Assembly (NCBI GenBank): GCA_963691655.1
Contig: CAVNUY010000004.1
Span: forward strand, 434,001-498,000
Direction: 5' to 3'
Source: Toxonevra muliebris
Lineage: Eukaryota; Arthropoda; Insecta; Diptera; Pallopteridae
DNA length: 64,000 nucleotides
Positions within the stretch are counted from its first letter, which is position 1, and each line of letters opens with the position of its first letter. The notes under the pieces are model-generated. The model was not told where the DNA came from and ran no database searches. It saw only the letters and a program-made list of their open reading frames with translations. Positions 46,056 through 58,138 of this stretch are shown in pieces. The translations under genes and the position numbers were made by a program.

Positions 46056-46835
46056 CCCTTGAAATTTCACTTTTACTCAGATTTATTAAGCTTTAAATAT
46101 ATTTGCAGTTTTTATATTGTTTAAATTGAACCAAATTTTATTTGGGCAAAAAATTTTCGATGTGAAACTCACGATAACGCTATTTATTTTCTTTGTTTTA
46201 CGAAATTTTAACTCACATCTCCAAAAATTTGAATGTGCTTTATATTCAGAATAAATTATATAATATATATTTAGAATAAATTTACTTTGCGCGCAAAATT
46301 ATAAAGAATACCGGAGTTTTATTAAATTTTACAATCATTCGTAATAAAACACGTTTTTACGCGACTGTTCTACTTTCCTTTATTTCTGATTCTACATTTT
46401 GCCAGAGCTTGAGACTTTTATAACTTTTATCAAAAAGGTTTCAAAATAATGAAATTTTATTTCATAAAATAAGAAGAGTTTTGAAATATTTTTCTTTTAA
46501 TTTCAATAACAAATTTTTAATAGTTATGTTTAAAAGCCTTTGGTGACTTCTATTTTTAAAGGTCTTTGGTGACTTTTATATCAAAAGAGTCATTGAAGAC
46601 TTTTTCATCATAAAAATCGTTTTAAAAGTCTTTCTACTATAAAAGCTAGTTTGCAATACCATACATTTATACGTAAAAAAATATTACAGTTAAGTGTATT
46701 TTTTGATGGGAGAGTTTGAAATATTATAAAGACTATAAAAATATTTCAGAATACTACATATATTATTCCCGTTATTTTGCATTGGTGATTGTTTTCACTT
46801 TTGATTAATTTGTTATTTTTTGCTTTTATTTATCG
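46056..46835. other. Probably outer part of a long inverted-repeat element
   Basis: AAAAGTCTTT and TAAAAGTCT motifs at 46530-46650 have inverted counterparts at 48430-48500, suggesting diverged outer arms of the element below. No gene. Confidence 0.4.
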
Positions 46836-48170
46836 ATGTTGTTAGAATAACAATATCTGGGAATTGATACTATTTTTCTTGTAGGTTTTGTCGAGTAAAA
46901 CAAGAGTCTGTATGTAAAATTTTCCAAACACCCCAAAATCTTAATTTACCATTAAAAAACCGGTTTTACGTACCTTTGTGCACTTATAAGCCCGTAACTT
47001 AGTTGATTATCTTTGATCTTTGTGAATGGGATAGTCATGCACCTAATCGCTATGATCGCAAAGTACGGCTATCTCGTGAGTCGCATCAAATAGACCGGAA
47101 AATGTTTTAAACGTCCAATTAGTTAAAGCTGAGGATGTTATTTTACCATCACTGTATCTAAAGTTAGGCTACATGAATCAATTTCTTAAAAAATTAGACG
47201 ACCCATTTTACCATTTAAAGCGGTATTCCCAAAACTAACTGAAGCCAAAATGAAAGGAGGTATTAAGTTATTTGTTTCCATGTCTAGTACTTTTTTCATC
47301 GTGCTTATCTCTTTTGATGAATTTTAAGATATTTTCATTGGACCTCAAATTCGTAAAATTATGAGCGATGCAAACTTTATGAACAAGCTCAGTTCTGTTG
47401 AAAAACGTGCATAGAAAAGTTTTGTTGCGCTATGCGATAATTTTCTTAGTAATCACATAAGCGACGACTATGTCACGATTGTTAATGAATTTTTAAATGC
47501 GAATGGTGTCCATAAAAATTCATTTCCTGCATTCGCATTTAGACTTCTTAGATAACCTGGGCCAGTTCAATGATGAACAAGGCGAATATTTATATCAAGA
47601 AATGACTACAATTGAAAAGCGCTTCGAAGGAAAAAATAAAACAAAAATGATATCAAAACAAAACTGATGATGCTGAAATTAAAAAAAAATCACGGTCAAG
47701 CAAACATTTTTCAGTTGAATGGCCAAAAATTGTATTTTCATAAAAAGTATAATAACTCAGTCAATTACTTACCGATTTTAAAAAACAAATATGCTTTGTA
47801 TTCGTTAATAAACATATTTGGTTTCTTTATAAAATAGTGTGTAGAAATATCGCCAAAAATAAGAAAAGGCGAAAAAAGTGAAAACAAATTGTGGTTGCTG
47901 AACAAATGCATACAAATTTCTCAAGTTTACTTGAAAAAAAAAATATATATCATTCGAAAGATCTAAATTTCTTTTTTCTAATGCCGGTATGAAACTGAAA
48001 AACTATTGATAATCCTCTAAGTTACAAGCTTATAAGTGCACTGAGGAACGCAAAATCGGTTTTTAACGGTAAATCAAGATTTTGGGGGTGTTTATAAAAT
48101 TTCACACACAGATTCTTGTTTTACTCGACAAGACCTACAAGAAAAATAGTATCACTTCCCAGGTATTTCT
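46836..48170 (+). mobile_element. DNA transposon-like element with long inverted repeats
   Basis: 46836-46998 and the reverse complement of 48017-48170 match (GATACTATTTTTCTTGTAGG, TCGAGTAAAACAAGA, CACTTATAAGC). Outer arms may extend to about 46430 and 48530. Between them is a gene relic (47098-47668). The terminal sequence and class are not resolved. Confidence 0.6.
47098..47668 (+). pseudogene. Relic of a multicopy transposon-borne gene of unknown function
   Basis: I recognise a family repeated in many arthropod genomes, without knowing its function or superfamily. It reads NVLNVQLVKAEDVILPSLYL, KLGYMNQFLKKLD, then (after a gap) FIGPQIRKIMSDANF and CDNFLSNHISDDYV, and in another frame LDNLGQFNDEQGEYLYQEMT. 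Between KMKGG and the FIGPQ block, about 47264-47331 looks like a 67-bp intron (donor GTATTAAG, acceptor TTTTAAG). There are several stops and shifts. Its position between long inverted repeats suggests it was the element's own gene. Confidence 0.55.
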
Positions 48171-48597
48171 ACTTCACTAAATTTTTTGACACTGTGTAAG
48201 TTGTAAAAAAAAAAATGTTATGAGCTAAAAATTTGGGAATCGTGTTTTCTTATAGAAACTTATTAATTTCCATATTTACATTAAAATCTGAGAAAAAATA
48301 ATTTCCAGTGATTGATTTCACGAATTCTGACCCTTTGACAATTATAAATTTCCGGAAGTGGTGGCGATAAGAGCGTTCCCACAAATAAGAATGTAAACTT
48401 GCGCAGTTTGCGAGTTACGCTTTTCTGGCTCTTATGATATAAAAGTCTTTAAAGACTTTTAAAAGTAGTAGACTTTTAAACATAACTCTTAAAAATAAAA
48501 GTTATGAAGTAAGTACAGAAGACTTTTAACTAGGGACCGAAAATAAGAGTTATGGAAAATATTCAGATTGAAAAAATCGGCTAAATTTAGGGAATAT
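48171..48597. other. Right outer part of the inverted-repeat element
   Basis: Contains the AAAGTC-rich palindromic text at 48430-48500 mirroring 46530-46650. No gene. Confidence 0.4.
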
Positions 48598-48935
48598 TTT
48601 TTTAGTTACCTGATAAGAGTTATGAACAACTTAAATGTTTTAAGTGACCCGACTAATACTTTTTAAGTCACCCGATAAGATTTATCAGCAACTTTTTTAT
48701 TTTTTAGGTTGCCCATTTCTCTTATTCCACAACTGAAATTTTTAAGTTACTCAATAAGATTAATCAGCAACTTTTTTTTTTAAGTTGCCCATAACTCTTA
48801 TTCCACAACTGACATTTTTAAGTTACCTGATAAGAGTTATGAGCAACATTTATTTTTTTAAGTTGCCAATAACTCTTATTTCACAACTGACATTTTTTAA
48901 GTTATCTGATAAAAGTTGTGAGCATCATATTTTGG
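48598..48935 (+). repeat. Minisatellite, about 77-bp unit, about 4.3 copies
   Basis: The units share TTTTTAAGT-ACC-GATAAG, GAGCAACTTTTTTT and AAGTTGCC-ATAACTCTTATT-CACAACTGA. They start at about 48598, 48660, 48739, 48815 and 48892 (partial). Each unit is itself partly self-complementary (CTTATT/GATAAG). Confidence 0.85.
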
Positions 48936-50683
48936 TTTAGATGCCCTGTAACTGTTAAATGGATGACATACATATTTTTAAACTACGAAAAAGTGGAGAA
49001 AACTGGAGATGCGACCTCATTTCCAGTTTCCGTGTGTGAATGAGGATATTTTTTTTTAAACTTCAGTTGATATGCAATAGAAATAATTCTTAAGGTATTG
49101 TCGTCTTTTTCAACATTTGGAATTTTTTTTTATTTTTTCCTTATAAATATTATTGTGTATGATGAATATACTGTAAAGAGTGGAGAGTTCAAAAATTTCT
49201 GATTTATAAGCAAGCAAAAAGTGCGTAGCGCGTTCTGAATGTGCGGGCATACACCGTCATCGGGTATAATGCAATTTATAATATTTGCTATTACATATTT
49301 TATTGTAAAAAAATAAGACGTCTTCAAACACATGATATTTATGAGTTGATTAAATTTTATATTCAAGACTTATTAGTATTTGAAGGTTTCAAAAAGCTTT
49401 CGAACGCCACGATTTCGCCAGGCTCCTAACAATGCAATTTATGTGTCCCTGATATGGTTTGGCAGTCTCCAAAATGACCCTCAATCAATTTTTTTTGCCG
49501 CTTTGTAACTATTTGTGTCTCGGTACATTACATATGTATATGTAAGTTGTTTTGGAATTACTAAATAGCTAACAAATCAAACACACTATTTTAATGTGCA
49601 ACAGTGCTTCTGAGTTGGACTTCCATCTTAAAGCTAATGCTCTTACAGTACTATACAGGGTAAACGTCTTCAAAAACGAAATTACATCCTGCTGCAAAAA
49701 GTCTTATTATTTGCAGTTTTCGTAGAAACGAATGTTCGTTAAATCGGAAAACTACTGTAATTTTTTATTTTTAAACTTTTGTAAAATATTTAACTGTCTA
49801 CTTTTATCTGCAACTTTATATGAATGAACCTTGAAAGTTATTTGTGCATAGGCGAAAAGCTAAAATTTATTAATCTTGGGAAATTAGTTCACTTTTATAA
49901 TTTAAATAATTTTGCTCCTACTTCTTCCATTTTTAATTTGATTTGTTGTACAACAAAAAAAAACAGCTCTAAAGTACTCAGGGTTCACAAGCGCATAAGT
50001 TTGCGAGGTTGTTTGCGCATAAAAATCATCGTGCAAACATATACAAATGGTGCAAAAGAATTTTCATACAAAATTTTACAATTCCCTTGAGAGCCTATAA
50101 ACTTATACGGTTTGTGGGACATTTGCGAGTTGAAGTGAATACTAGGGTGGCCCTTAGCTATAGGTCTTTTTCAAAAGTAAAAATGTTGCTACTCCCTTGC
50201 ACTAATCTGGCTCCAATCAAGAAAAAAACGGGCTGTGCAAAACTTCAGCTCCATCGGACAACTTCTAGGCGACCCTCAAACGCCTTGGAAAACGTAACTA
50301 TTAACTCCGTTCAAAAGTGGTATAGTCTTCCCTATCCTAATCATTTTCTTGTTTCTTCTTAGAGAAATTTATTTGGACACATCCAGGAAATTGTGTGAAA
50401 TCCTTCAGAATCAAATTTTTTAAATGTAAATCTTCACAATTCCTGAAACAATATGAAAAATATAATCAGCCACAACTTCTATAGGAGAAACGTATTTTTA
50501 TGTACAAGAATAATATCTATAGAATCAATTGTGAATTTCAAAAGAATTCCAACGAAATTCACTTGAAATGCCGAAAGTAACTCAGCAACCCTCAAACACA
50601 TGGTTGTAAGAAACAGGGAAAATATGATATATTTTTTAACATTTTGCATTTTGTTTCTATGGTAAGAATGAAAAAGAAGAATG
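48936..50683. other. Intronic stretch, no gene seen
   Basis: Two overlapping frames (49824-50090, 50009-50362) have no family resemblance. The latter opens without ATG and ends in decayed text with TAGGGTGGCCC, a common fly repeat style. Confidence 0.5.
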
Positions 50684-51395
50684 AAATTTTCACATTTTAA
50701 TTATTACGTTAAAAAAATCAAAAAATTGTATCGTATGTATACTTTTGTGACTTAAGCGGAAGTTCGTTCGTGTCGGGAAAATTACACAACTCAACAAATT
50801 GCAATTTTCTCGTCAGACACCGCAAACATCATTTCTATATAGTTCGGAGGCTTTGAGCATACTCATTTTTTCACATATATGCCAGGTTTTTGAGATATTT
50901 GCATAGGGTGTAAAAAAGTCAAATTTTTCGAATTAGTAAGAGAATATCATGTAAACTACATAGAATGTATATAGAATTGATGCATGACGTGTTTGTCGCA
51001 AATTTCGTGTTATTTTCTTGTTTGCACATTAAAATTAATAATGAACTCAGCTTAGAGAGAGGAATAGACTAAACATATCCCTCGGTGTCAATAATACGTA
51101 ATGAAATGAAAGTATGAAAGAAGTACTTGACTTAAGCATGATATATTTGGCTAAATTTTCAGACCATAAATCTGCAATTTTTAATTTAAGATCATCAATT
51201 GTTCAAACATATGAATGTTTTCATAAATTAAAAAAAAAATTATGTTAGATTCCAGCGATCTTTTCGTACCTTTTCACAAAAAATCATCAATTTTCATTCA
51301 GCTATTCTTGAATATAAATTTTTAATTAAATTGCTACCTCAAATTTGAATTGCCTATAAGTTTTTGTAATATATTCATTTGCGCACAAAACCAAT
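50684..51395 (+). repeat. Direct duplication flanking CaMKII exons, copy 1
   Basis: Matches 53518-54444 nearly base for base, for example TTGTATCGTATGTATACTTT and GGAAGTTCGTTCGTGTCGGG. This copy lacks about 210 bases present at 53812-54022 and a 28-base insert. It ends at the GCGCACAAAAC that corresponds to the retrotransposon target in copy 2. Confidence 0.85.
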
Positions 51396-52326
51396 TGATG
51401 ATAGTCTGCTTCAATGGTAGATAATAAAAATATAACGAGGACTCCTGAAAGAAACAACTTTAACACCACATATATGGAAGAAAATCCTAAATTTTTAGAC
51501 ATATTTTGAAATAAATCTTAAAAATAATTTTAATTCAAAAAAGATTTTTACCATTACTACTTGAAATATATGAAGATGAAGTTTGCATCATTAAAAAATT
51601 ATTCATAAAGGTTTGTTTTTCTAAAATTGCTGTTGAAATCACTAAATAATTTCGTTTTGCGATTGCACGCAACCAACAACAAAAATACCGAAACTTTCAT
51701 AACTAAGAAACTAAGGCAACTAGGACAATAATTTTTTTTGCTAGTGATGCAGAATTTTATCGTCTTTCATCCAATGCTCAAAAGTTCTATGTACATCAAA
51801 ATTAGCAGTGGAATGTTTTGTTTCACCGCGTTCTGTGAATAGTTCACAATGTAAGGATTTTAGTTGTCAGCTTTTAAGTTGTTATTTAGTATTTGTTCGC
51901 CATTTTCAATTACGACGAAATGTTAAATTAAATGATTAAATTATTTGTTGTTATTGTTTTGTTAAAAGTGTTTTTTTAATTTGTAATTAAAGAATTATGT
52001 GTCCCATTTAGCGGTCACGAATTCACTTCAACGAGTCACTACACTATCGCTTTTTTGGTTTTTGTGTTAGATTCTTCTTGATATATTAAAGTTCTTTGTT
52101 ATAAATAAACGTAGTTGACATTGCGTCGATTTTGAGTTTGACCTCATTTCACTTTGAAATGGATTTAATGTTAATTGACATTATGGCCTTTGACATTTTA
52201 TCATCCCACCAATAGAGATATGTATTCGAAAAGATATCAACCTGCTTTATTATGATTTCAAATTTAATTTCATGATCAGTGTTTATACTTCTAAACTAAT
52301 ATGCATATGGCATCTTGTCTTTTCAG
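51396..52326. other. End of the 32-kb CaMKII intron, no gene seen
   Basis: AT-rich. The last bases are GTCTTTTCAG before the exon at 52327. Confidence 0.6.
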
Positions 52327-52381
52327 TGCGGCTGCATGACAGTATACAAGAAGAAAACTATCATTACCTAGTATTTGATCT
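52327..52381 (+). CDS. CaMKII: CaMKII exon (hinge, about residues 74-92)
   Basis: A 55-nt exon encoding RLHDSIQEENYHYLVFD, the strands leading to the hinge of the kinase. The acceptor is CTTTTCAG|TG and the donor CT|GTAAGT. The first two bases complete a Val codon begun at 20219, 32 kb upstream. The last two open a Leu codon completed at 52664. The phases join correctly, which supports one continuous gene across the transposon-filled intron. Confidence 0.97.
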
Positions 52382-52663
52382 GTAAGTGAATAAAGCCTGA
52401 AAAGCCTTAATATATACAAATTTAATTTTTTTTGCTATACCATAAAGATTTAATCCTACTACTAACTACACCCTTTAGTAGTGCTACATCAAGCATGTTA
52501 CTACTAAATTTTTTTTTTTCGTAAAGATGACTTGACTATTGTTTATTGAGATTCATTCTTCATCCTTTTCCCCCCTTCCCACGTGTGTGTACTAAATAAA
52601 TTAAATTCAAAATTAAATTTAAAAAAATCAAAACAAAATCACAAATTGAATATGCAATTGCAG
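52382..52663 (+). other. CaMKII intron, 282 bp
   Basis: Starts GTAAGTGAAT and ends GCAATTGCAG. Nothing else in it. Confidence 0.9.
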
Positions 52664-52989
52664 AGTAACCGGTGGCGAACTATTCGAAGATATTGTTGCG
52701 CGAGAATTTTATTCAGAGGCAGATGCATCACATTGTATTCAACAAATTTTGGAATCGGTTAATCACTGCCACCAGAATGGTGTGGTGCATCGTGATCTGA
52801 AACCAGAGAATTTACTATTAGCAAGTAAGGCAAAGGGTGCAGCAGTTAAACTCGCTGACTTTGGTCTAGCCATTGAAGTGCAGGGTGATCATCAGGCATG
52901 GTTTGGTTTTGCTGGAACTCCTGGCTACTTATCACCAGAAGTATTGAAGAAAGAACCCTATGGCAAATCGGTAGATATATGGGCATGTG
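52664..52989 (+). CDS. CaMKII: CaMKII exon (catalytic loop to activation segment, about residues 92-201)
   Basis: A 326-nt exon encoding [20 protein letters not shown] and on to KSVDIWACG. It carries the catalytic loop HRDLKPEN (D136), the Mg-binding DFG, an activation segment [10 protein letters not shown] and SPE in place of the APE motif, as in CaMKII relatives. All residues needed for catalysis in this lobe are present. The acceptor is GCAATTGCAG|A and the donor TGTG|GTAAGC. The equivalent region is, as I recall, split into several exons in vertebrates whose lengths sum to the same total. The rest of the kinase, the autoinhibitory segment and the hub lie beyond the window. Confidence 0.98.
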
Positions 52990-53517
52990 GTAAGCAATTG
53001 ATTTTTGTTTATTTGTTATTATTAGAAATATAATACATATGTAAGCTTAAATACTAATCGGTGATGTTCGACCGTGAGAATTGACTCATACTTACACATA
53101 CTCACATAAGTATACGTACGATTTTCTTTAAATTTGATTTCCTAACGTAATAATTCAAATTTAAATTTTTTTTGATGCAGTTTTATTTAGTTCATAAATG
53201 TAAACAAAGAAAACCCAAAAACAGAACAATATCTGAATGACTAAAACGATAAGTAAAGAAAAAGTGTTTGCAAAATTGTTTAAGAATGTTCGAAAAAATA
53301 TTGAAAATTAAAGTTAAAAAATTTGAATGATCTCCATCGGCTTTAGCGGCCTCCTATAGATGAGACGGCATAGACAAGTTTAGGTTTCTTGTAGATTTGT
53401 GAGATTTCACTATATAGGGGTTCTGTTTTTCCTTATTTTTACATGCTACACTAATAGGAATTGTTATTTTTGTTGTTGTTATCAGTGTAAAAAAGGCAAA
53501 ATAACAAATCTGCATTC
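52990..53517. other. CaMKII intron start, no gene seen
   Basis: The donor GTAAGC is followed by AT-rich sequence. Nothing else recognised. Confidence 0.6.
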
Positions 53518-54444
53518 AAGAAATTTTCACATTTTAATTATTACGTTAAAAAAATCAAAAAATTGTATCGTATGTATACTTTTGTGACTGTGTATATCTG
53601 TAATTTCTAGCAGCAATATAAGCGGAAGTTCGTTCGTGTCGGGAAAATTACACAACTCAACAAATTGCAATTTTCTCGTCAGACACCGCACACATCATTT
53701 CTATATAGTTCAGAGGCTTTGAGCATACTCATTTTTTCACATATATGCCAGGTTTTTGAGATATTTGCATAGGGTGTAAAAAAGTCAAATTTTTCGAATT
53801 AGTAAGAATGCAGACCGAGGTTGTCATAATTTATATAACCCAATTTATTCTAAGTTAGACGTCGTAGAATTTTTTTTCTAAAATGCTTCTGTGAATTTAG
53901 AAACCTCTTTTTTTTTGTAAAAAAGTGGTTGCAGCTTTTCAAAATTTTCAAATACAAATATCTCAATAACTTATGTATAAACGAAAAACTCAGTAAGCCA
54001 ATGTGATCGGAGCCTGCGAATTATATAGAATTGATGCATGACGTGTTTGTCGCAAATTTCGTGTTATTTTCTTGTTTGCACATTAAAATTAATAATGAAC
54101 TCAGCTTAGAGAGAGGAATAGACTAAACATATCTCTCGGTGTCAATAATACGTAATGAAATGAAAGTATGAAAGAAGTACTTGACTTAAGCATGATATAT
54201 TTGGCTAAATTTTCAGACCATAAATCTGCAATTTTTTAATTTAAGATCATCAATTGTTCAAACATATGAATGTTTTCATAAATTAAAAAAAATTATGTTA
54301 GATTCCAGCAATATTTTTTTACCTTTTCACAAAAAATCAACAATTTTCATTCAGCTATTCTTGAATATAAATTTTTAATTAAATTGCTACCTCAAATTTG
54401 AATTGCCTATAAGTTTTTGTAATATATTCATTTGTGCACAAAAC
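53518..54444 (+). repeat. Direct duplication flanking CaMKII exons, copy 2
   Basis: Copy of 50684-51395 with extra text at about 53590-53617 and 53812-54022. Its right end is the insertion site of the full-length retrotransposon. With copy 1 it brackets exons 52327-52989. Confidence 0.85.
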
Positions 54445-54448
54445 TTTA

Positions 54449-54462
54449 GGTTAGGTTAGGTT
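54449..54462 (-). repeat. TAACC-repeat tail of the retrotransposon
   Basis: On the + strand TTTAGGTTAGGTTAGGTTGG spans the target duplication and tail. It looks like the arthropod telomere repeat TTAGG, but its place at a non-LTR 3' terminus identifies it as the element's tail. Confidence 0.85.
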
Positions 54463-54546
54463 GGAGTGGCAGCCTTCTGCTTGAAAGCACACTTAAGCAC
54501 ATAATTAGGCTCATTGTGATACCACAGTACGGTGCGACTCCCCCAT

Positions 54547-57500
54547 TTACGGAGTGGAGAACCATGAAGATTCCATAATGAATCTGGCTATGTCCTTAAT
54601 ATTTATGGATGATAGCTCGGACAGACTAGTGAAGAAAGGTGAACCCAGGAGTTTTAGTCTCCTCGTGGCCAGGGATGGGCATTCGCACATGAAATGAAGG
54701 ACTGTTTCTTCCTCCTCCTCAGAGCCGCAGCCCCGACAGAAGTCATTGAATGGCAGTCCAAGTCTTGCAGCATGTCTCCCCATTATGCAGTGTCCCGTGA
54801 GCACCGAAGTGGTTATGCTGATGGAGTTTCTGCTTAGGTTGAGTAGCTGTCTAGTTCGTCTATTGTCCATAGTGGTCCATGTTAGCCTGGTAATACCACA
54901 GGTATGCTCCGCAACCCAGGATCTTTTTGCTTCCTCAAGGTAGTTTTACTTAATGGCTAATTTAATAGACGTAAGAGGGACACCAATGGTGCAGGTAGGT
55001 GATATATCTGTAAGTTGCGAGCCCTGTTTTGCTAACTCGTCGGCATTGCAGTTACCTGAAATATCCATATGTCCAGGCACCCAATATAGGTGGACCTGCG
55101 AGTGACTCGACAAAATGTTGAGTGAAAATCGTCAGTCGAGAACAAGCTTTGATGTCGTGAAAGCATCGGAAAGGGACTTGATTGCTGCTTGGCTGTCCGT
55201 GTAGATGTAGATATTCGTTTCGAATGAACCGTTGCGAATAAGCCACTTGGACGCTTGATAGATAGCCATTACTTCCGCCTTAAAGACGCTGCAATGGTTA
55301 GGAAGTCGGAAAGAGAGTCTGAGATCTAACTTACTAGAGTAGACTCCACAGCCGACTCTTTCCTCCAATTTGGATCCATCTGTATAGATGTCAATTGAAT
55401 TGCCAGTGACCACCTCGTCATTAACCCATTCCTCTCTACTGGGAATATTTCTGAAGAACGTGCGGTTTAAATTAGGGGTAGAGTAAATATAGTCTACGTT
55501 AGTTGGTACGGACGTATCGTGGATTAAAATCTTGGCATGGCCCAGGGGTACTGAGTCTGACAAAAGAGCACTTAGCTTGTTGCTTGACCAGAAGTGAGGT
55601 TGGCAACCAATGAAGGATTGCGAAGAGAGCTTTCGTGGAGGTAGTACGGAGGGCCCCAGTAATCAATATGGCTGCCGTTCTTCTAACCTTATCCAGTGGT
55701 TTAAGGCTGACCGCCTTTGCAGTAGCTGGCCACCAGAAGACGGATCCATAAAGAAGATTAGACTCGACCACTGCTGAATAGAGCCAGGAAGTGACTCGAG
55801 GTTGAAGACCCCATCTTGTTCCAAATGCCCTCTTACAGCAGTAGAGAGCGCAAGAGGCTTTCCGTACTCTCTCTGCTATGTTAGCTTTCCATTGAAGTTT
55901 AGGATCAAGAACAAGTCCTAAATATTTGACGCGCTTACTAAGACAAAGCGAGATACCATTAATTTTGGGTAGGGCAAAAGTTGGTATTTTATACTTCCTA
56001 GTGAAAAGCATAACCTCTGTTTTGGCAGGATTAACATTAAGACCGAATTCTCGGCACCAGTGAGACAGAATGCTAAGTGAGTGATTTAGCCGTTCTGAAA
56101 GAGTTGCAACGTATTTGCCGGATACTGCAATAGCAATGTCATCTGCATAAGCTATTATTTTGCAGCCGGTTTGGTCTAATCTGTTTAGCAGTGTGTTCAC
56201 CGCCAGATTCCAAATAAGAGGCGATAATACACCTCCTTGTGGTGTGCCCCTATTGACAACCTTTTTGACTTTATCATTTCCGATAGAGGAGCTGATGATA
56301 CGTGTTTTAAGTAGTTGTCCTATAAATCTAACCAGATTAACATCAAGATTAAGATTTATTAAGGCATTAACGACAGCGTCGGGGCAGACATTGCTGAAAG
56401 CCCCCTCGATATCGAGAAACACTGCAAGCGGGTATTCTTTGTTGGAAAGTGATTTCCCAACTTCCTCAATGAGTACATGTAGCGCTGTTTCCACAGACTT
56501 CCCTTTAGTATAGGCATGATGTAATTTGGATAAAAGAGTGGGATTGATAGAGTTCCTGATATAAAAATCAAGAACCCTTTCTAATGTTTTTAAGAGAAAG
56601 CAGGACAGACTGATCGGTCTGAAGTCCTTTGGGTTGGTATGGGACGCCTTTCCTGCTTTGGGTATGAAGACTACACGAGCCTCTCTCCAGCTTTTGGGAA
56701 TGTACGAAAATTTTAGGCAAGCACTATAAATTTGCAATAGCCATGATGTTACGTGTTCATCCCCTTGTTGAATATCCGCGGGAATGATGCCATCTGGCCT
56801 TGGAGATTTGTAGGGGCTGAAGGATTTGATGGCCCACTTTAGAAGAGTGTCGGTCAATTGAAAAGGGGAGGTATTACTTAAAGGATGATCGGTCACAGGA
56901 GGACTATGATCAACGAAGGTTTTACTCCCCGGAAAATGTGTATTCAGGAGGACCTCTACGGTCTCGATCCCAGAATCAGTCCAGTGACCATCGGATTTCT
57001 GGATACAGTCGAGAGCCCTAGAGGTCGTATTCAAGAGTTTTCGAAGTCGGCTAGTCTCGGAGAAGCTTTCTATGCTACCACAGAAGTTCCTCCAAGACGC
57101 CCTTTTGGCTTTTCTTATAGCGTACTTAAGTTCCCTTTGTTTAGATTTAAAGGGAAACCAGTCATTGAAAGCCTTGGCTCTATTAAAGAGTCTTCTACAT
57201 ACTTTTCGTAGCTCTGCAATCTCCGGGGTCCACCATAAAGGTTTAGTCTTACCTCTAGGTTTGGAGGAATTGCATGCCGATTTAGCAGCGGTGTTAAAAA
57301 GTGCTGTAATGGAGTTTACCTCCCGATCAATATCGAAGTGGTTATTTATAGTGGCTGGAGCAGGCTGTATGCCAGACTCAATAATGGCATGGAACTTTGT
57401 CCAGTCAGTACGCTTCCTATTGAAGAGGCTAGTAGCACCTGCAGAGTCTGTAGGATCTAGTTTATCAATGGTGAAGTTAATATAATTATGATCAGAAAAG

Positions 57501-58123
57501 GAGCACTCTTGCGAGACACTCCAGTCTTTCAGTAGATGTGACGAGTTTTCACTTACTAGAGTGAGATCGAGAACCTCCCTTCTATTTGAAGTAATGAAGG
57601 TTGGCTCGTTCCCCCTATTAGCAATAACTAAGTCATGAGTAAGGATAAAATCAAAGAGGGGCTCACCTCGTTCATTTGTGTCCGTGCTGCCCCACATCTC
57701 GTGATGGGCATTAGCGTCGGCATCGATGATAACCGGGGTCCGTTTACGGTTAGCCTCTGCAACCAAAAGCTTCAATGTATCGTGCGGCGGTGATGTACCG
57801 TGGCCATGTGCCATGTAGCTGGAGACGATCCAGGTGGCCATGGCGTTGATCACAATAACCATGGCCACGTTGTCTTTATCGCTGAACCTGGAGAGTAAAA
57901 GAGCGTTAATGCTATTTTTGATAAGGATACAGTATCTGGGTTTACCTTGACCCTCCACATACACTGTGCGGTATTCATTTATATTGAGTCGGCAAACCCG
58001 GTCATTGACGACCCATGGTTCTTGGACTAGTATGAGCTCCTCTCCTTTTTGAGTCAGGCGGAGGAGCAGGGCTGCCGAGGCAGTAATGGAGTGGTGAAGA
58101 TTAATTTGAATAACCTTCACCAT
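54547..58123 (-). pseudogene. ORF2: endonuclease, reverse transcriptase, RNase H
   Basis: I start it at ATG 58123-58121 (MVKVIQINLHHS, a typical ORF2 start). APE endonuclease: VQEPWVV, IIDADANAHHEMWGS, SFSDHNYINF. RT: DGIIPADIQ, DFRPISLSCFLLKT, FLDIEGAFSNV, GTPQGGVLSPLIWN, catalytic YADDIAI (about 56150), LNVNPAKTEVMLFTRK, VKYLGLVLD. This first frame is open for 874 codons to 55499. A one-base loss in a T run near 55563 shifts to the frame encoding RNase H: YTDGSKLEERVGCGVY, FKAEVMAIY, YTDSQAAIKSL. A TGA follows at 55134-55132, then YWVPGHMDISGN and NADELA, a TAA near 54953, and a zinc knuckle beginning CRGCGSEEEE. Activity is lost after RT; EN-RT is intact. Confidence 0.9.
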
Positions 58124-58138
58124 TTTTTGGGATGGCAA

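Noticed and set aside
54441..54460. Interstitial telomere repeat (TTAGG)n
   Set aside because: It coincides exactly with the 3' tail of a retrotransposon bounded by a target duplication.
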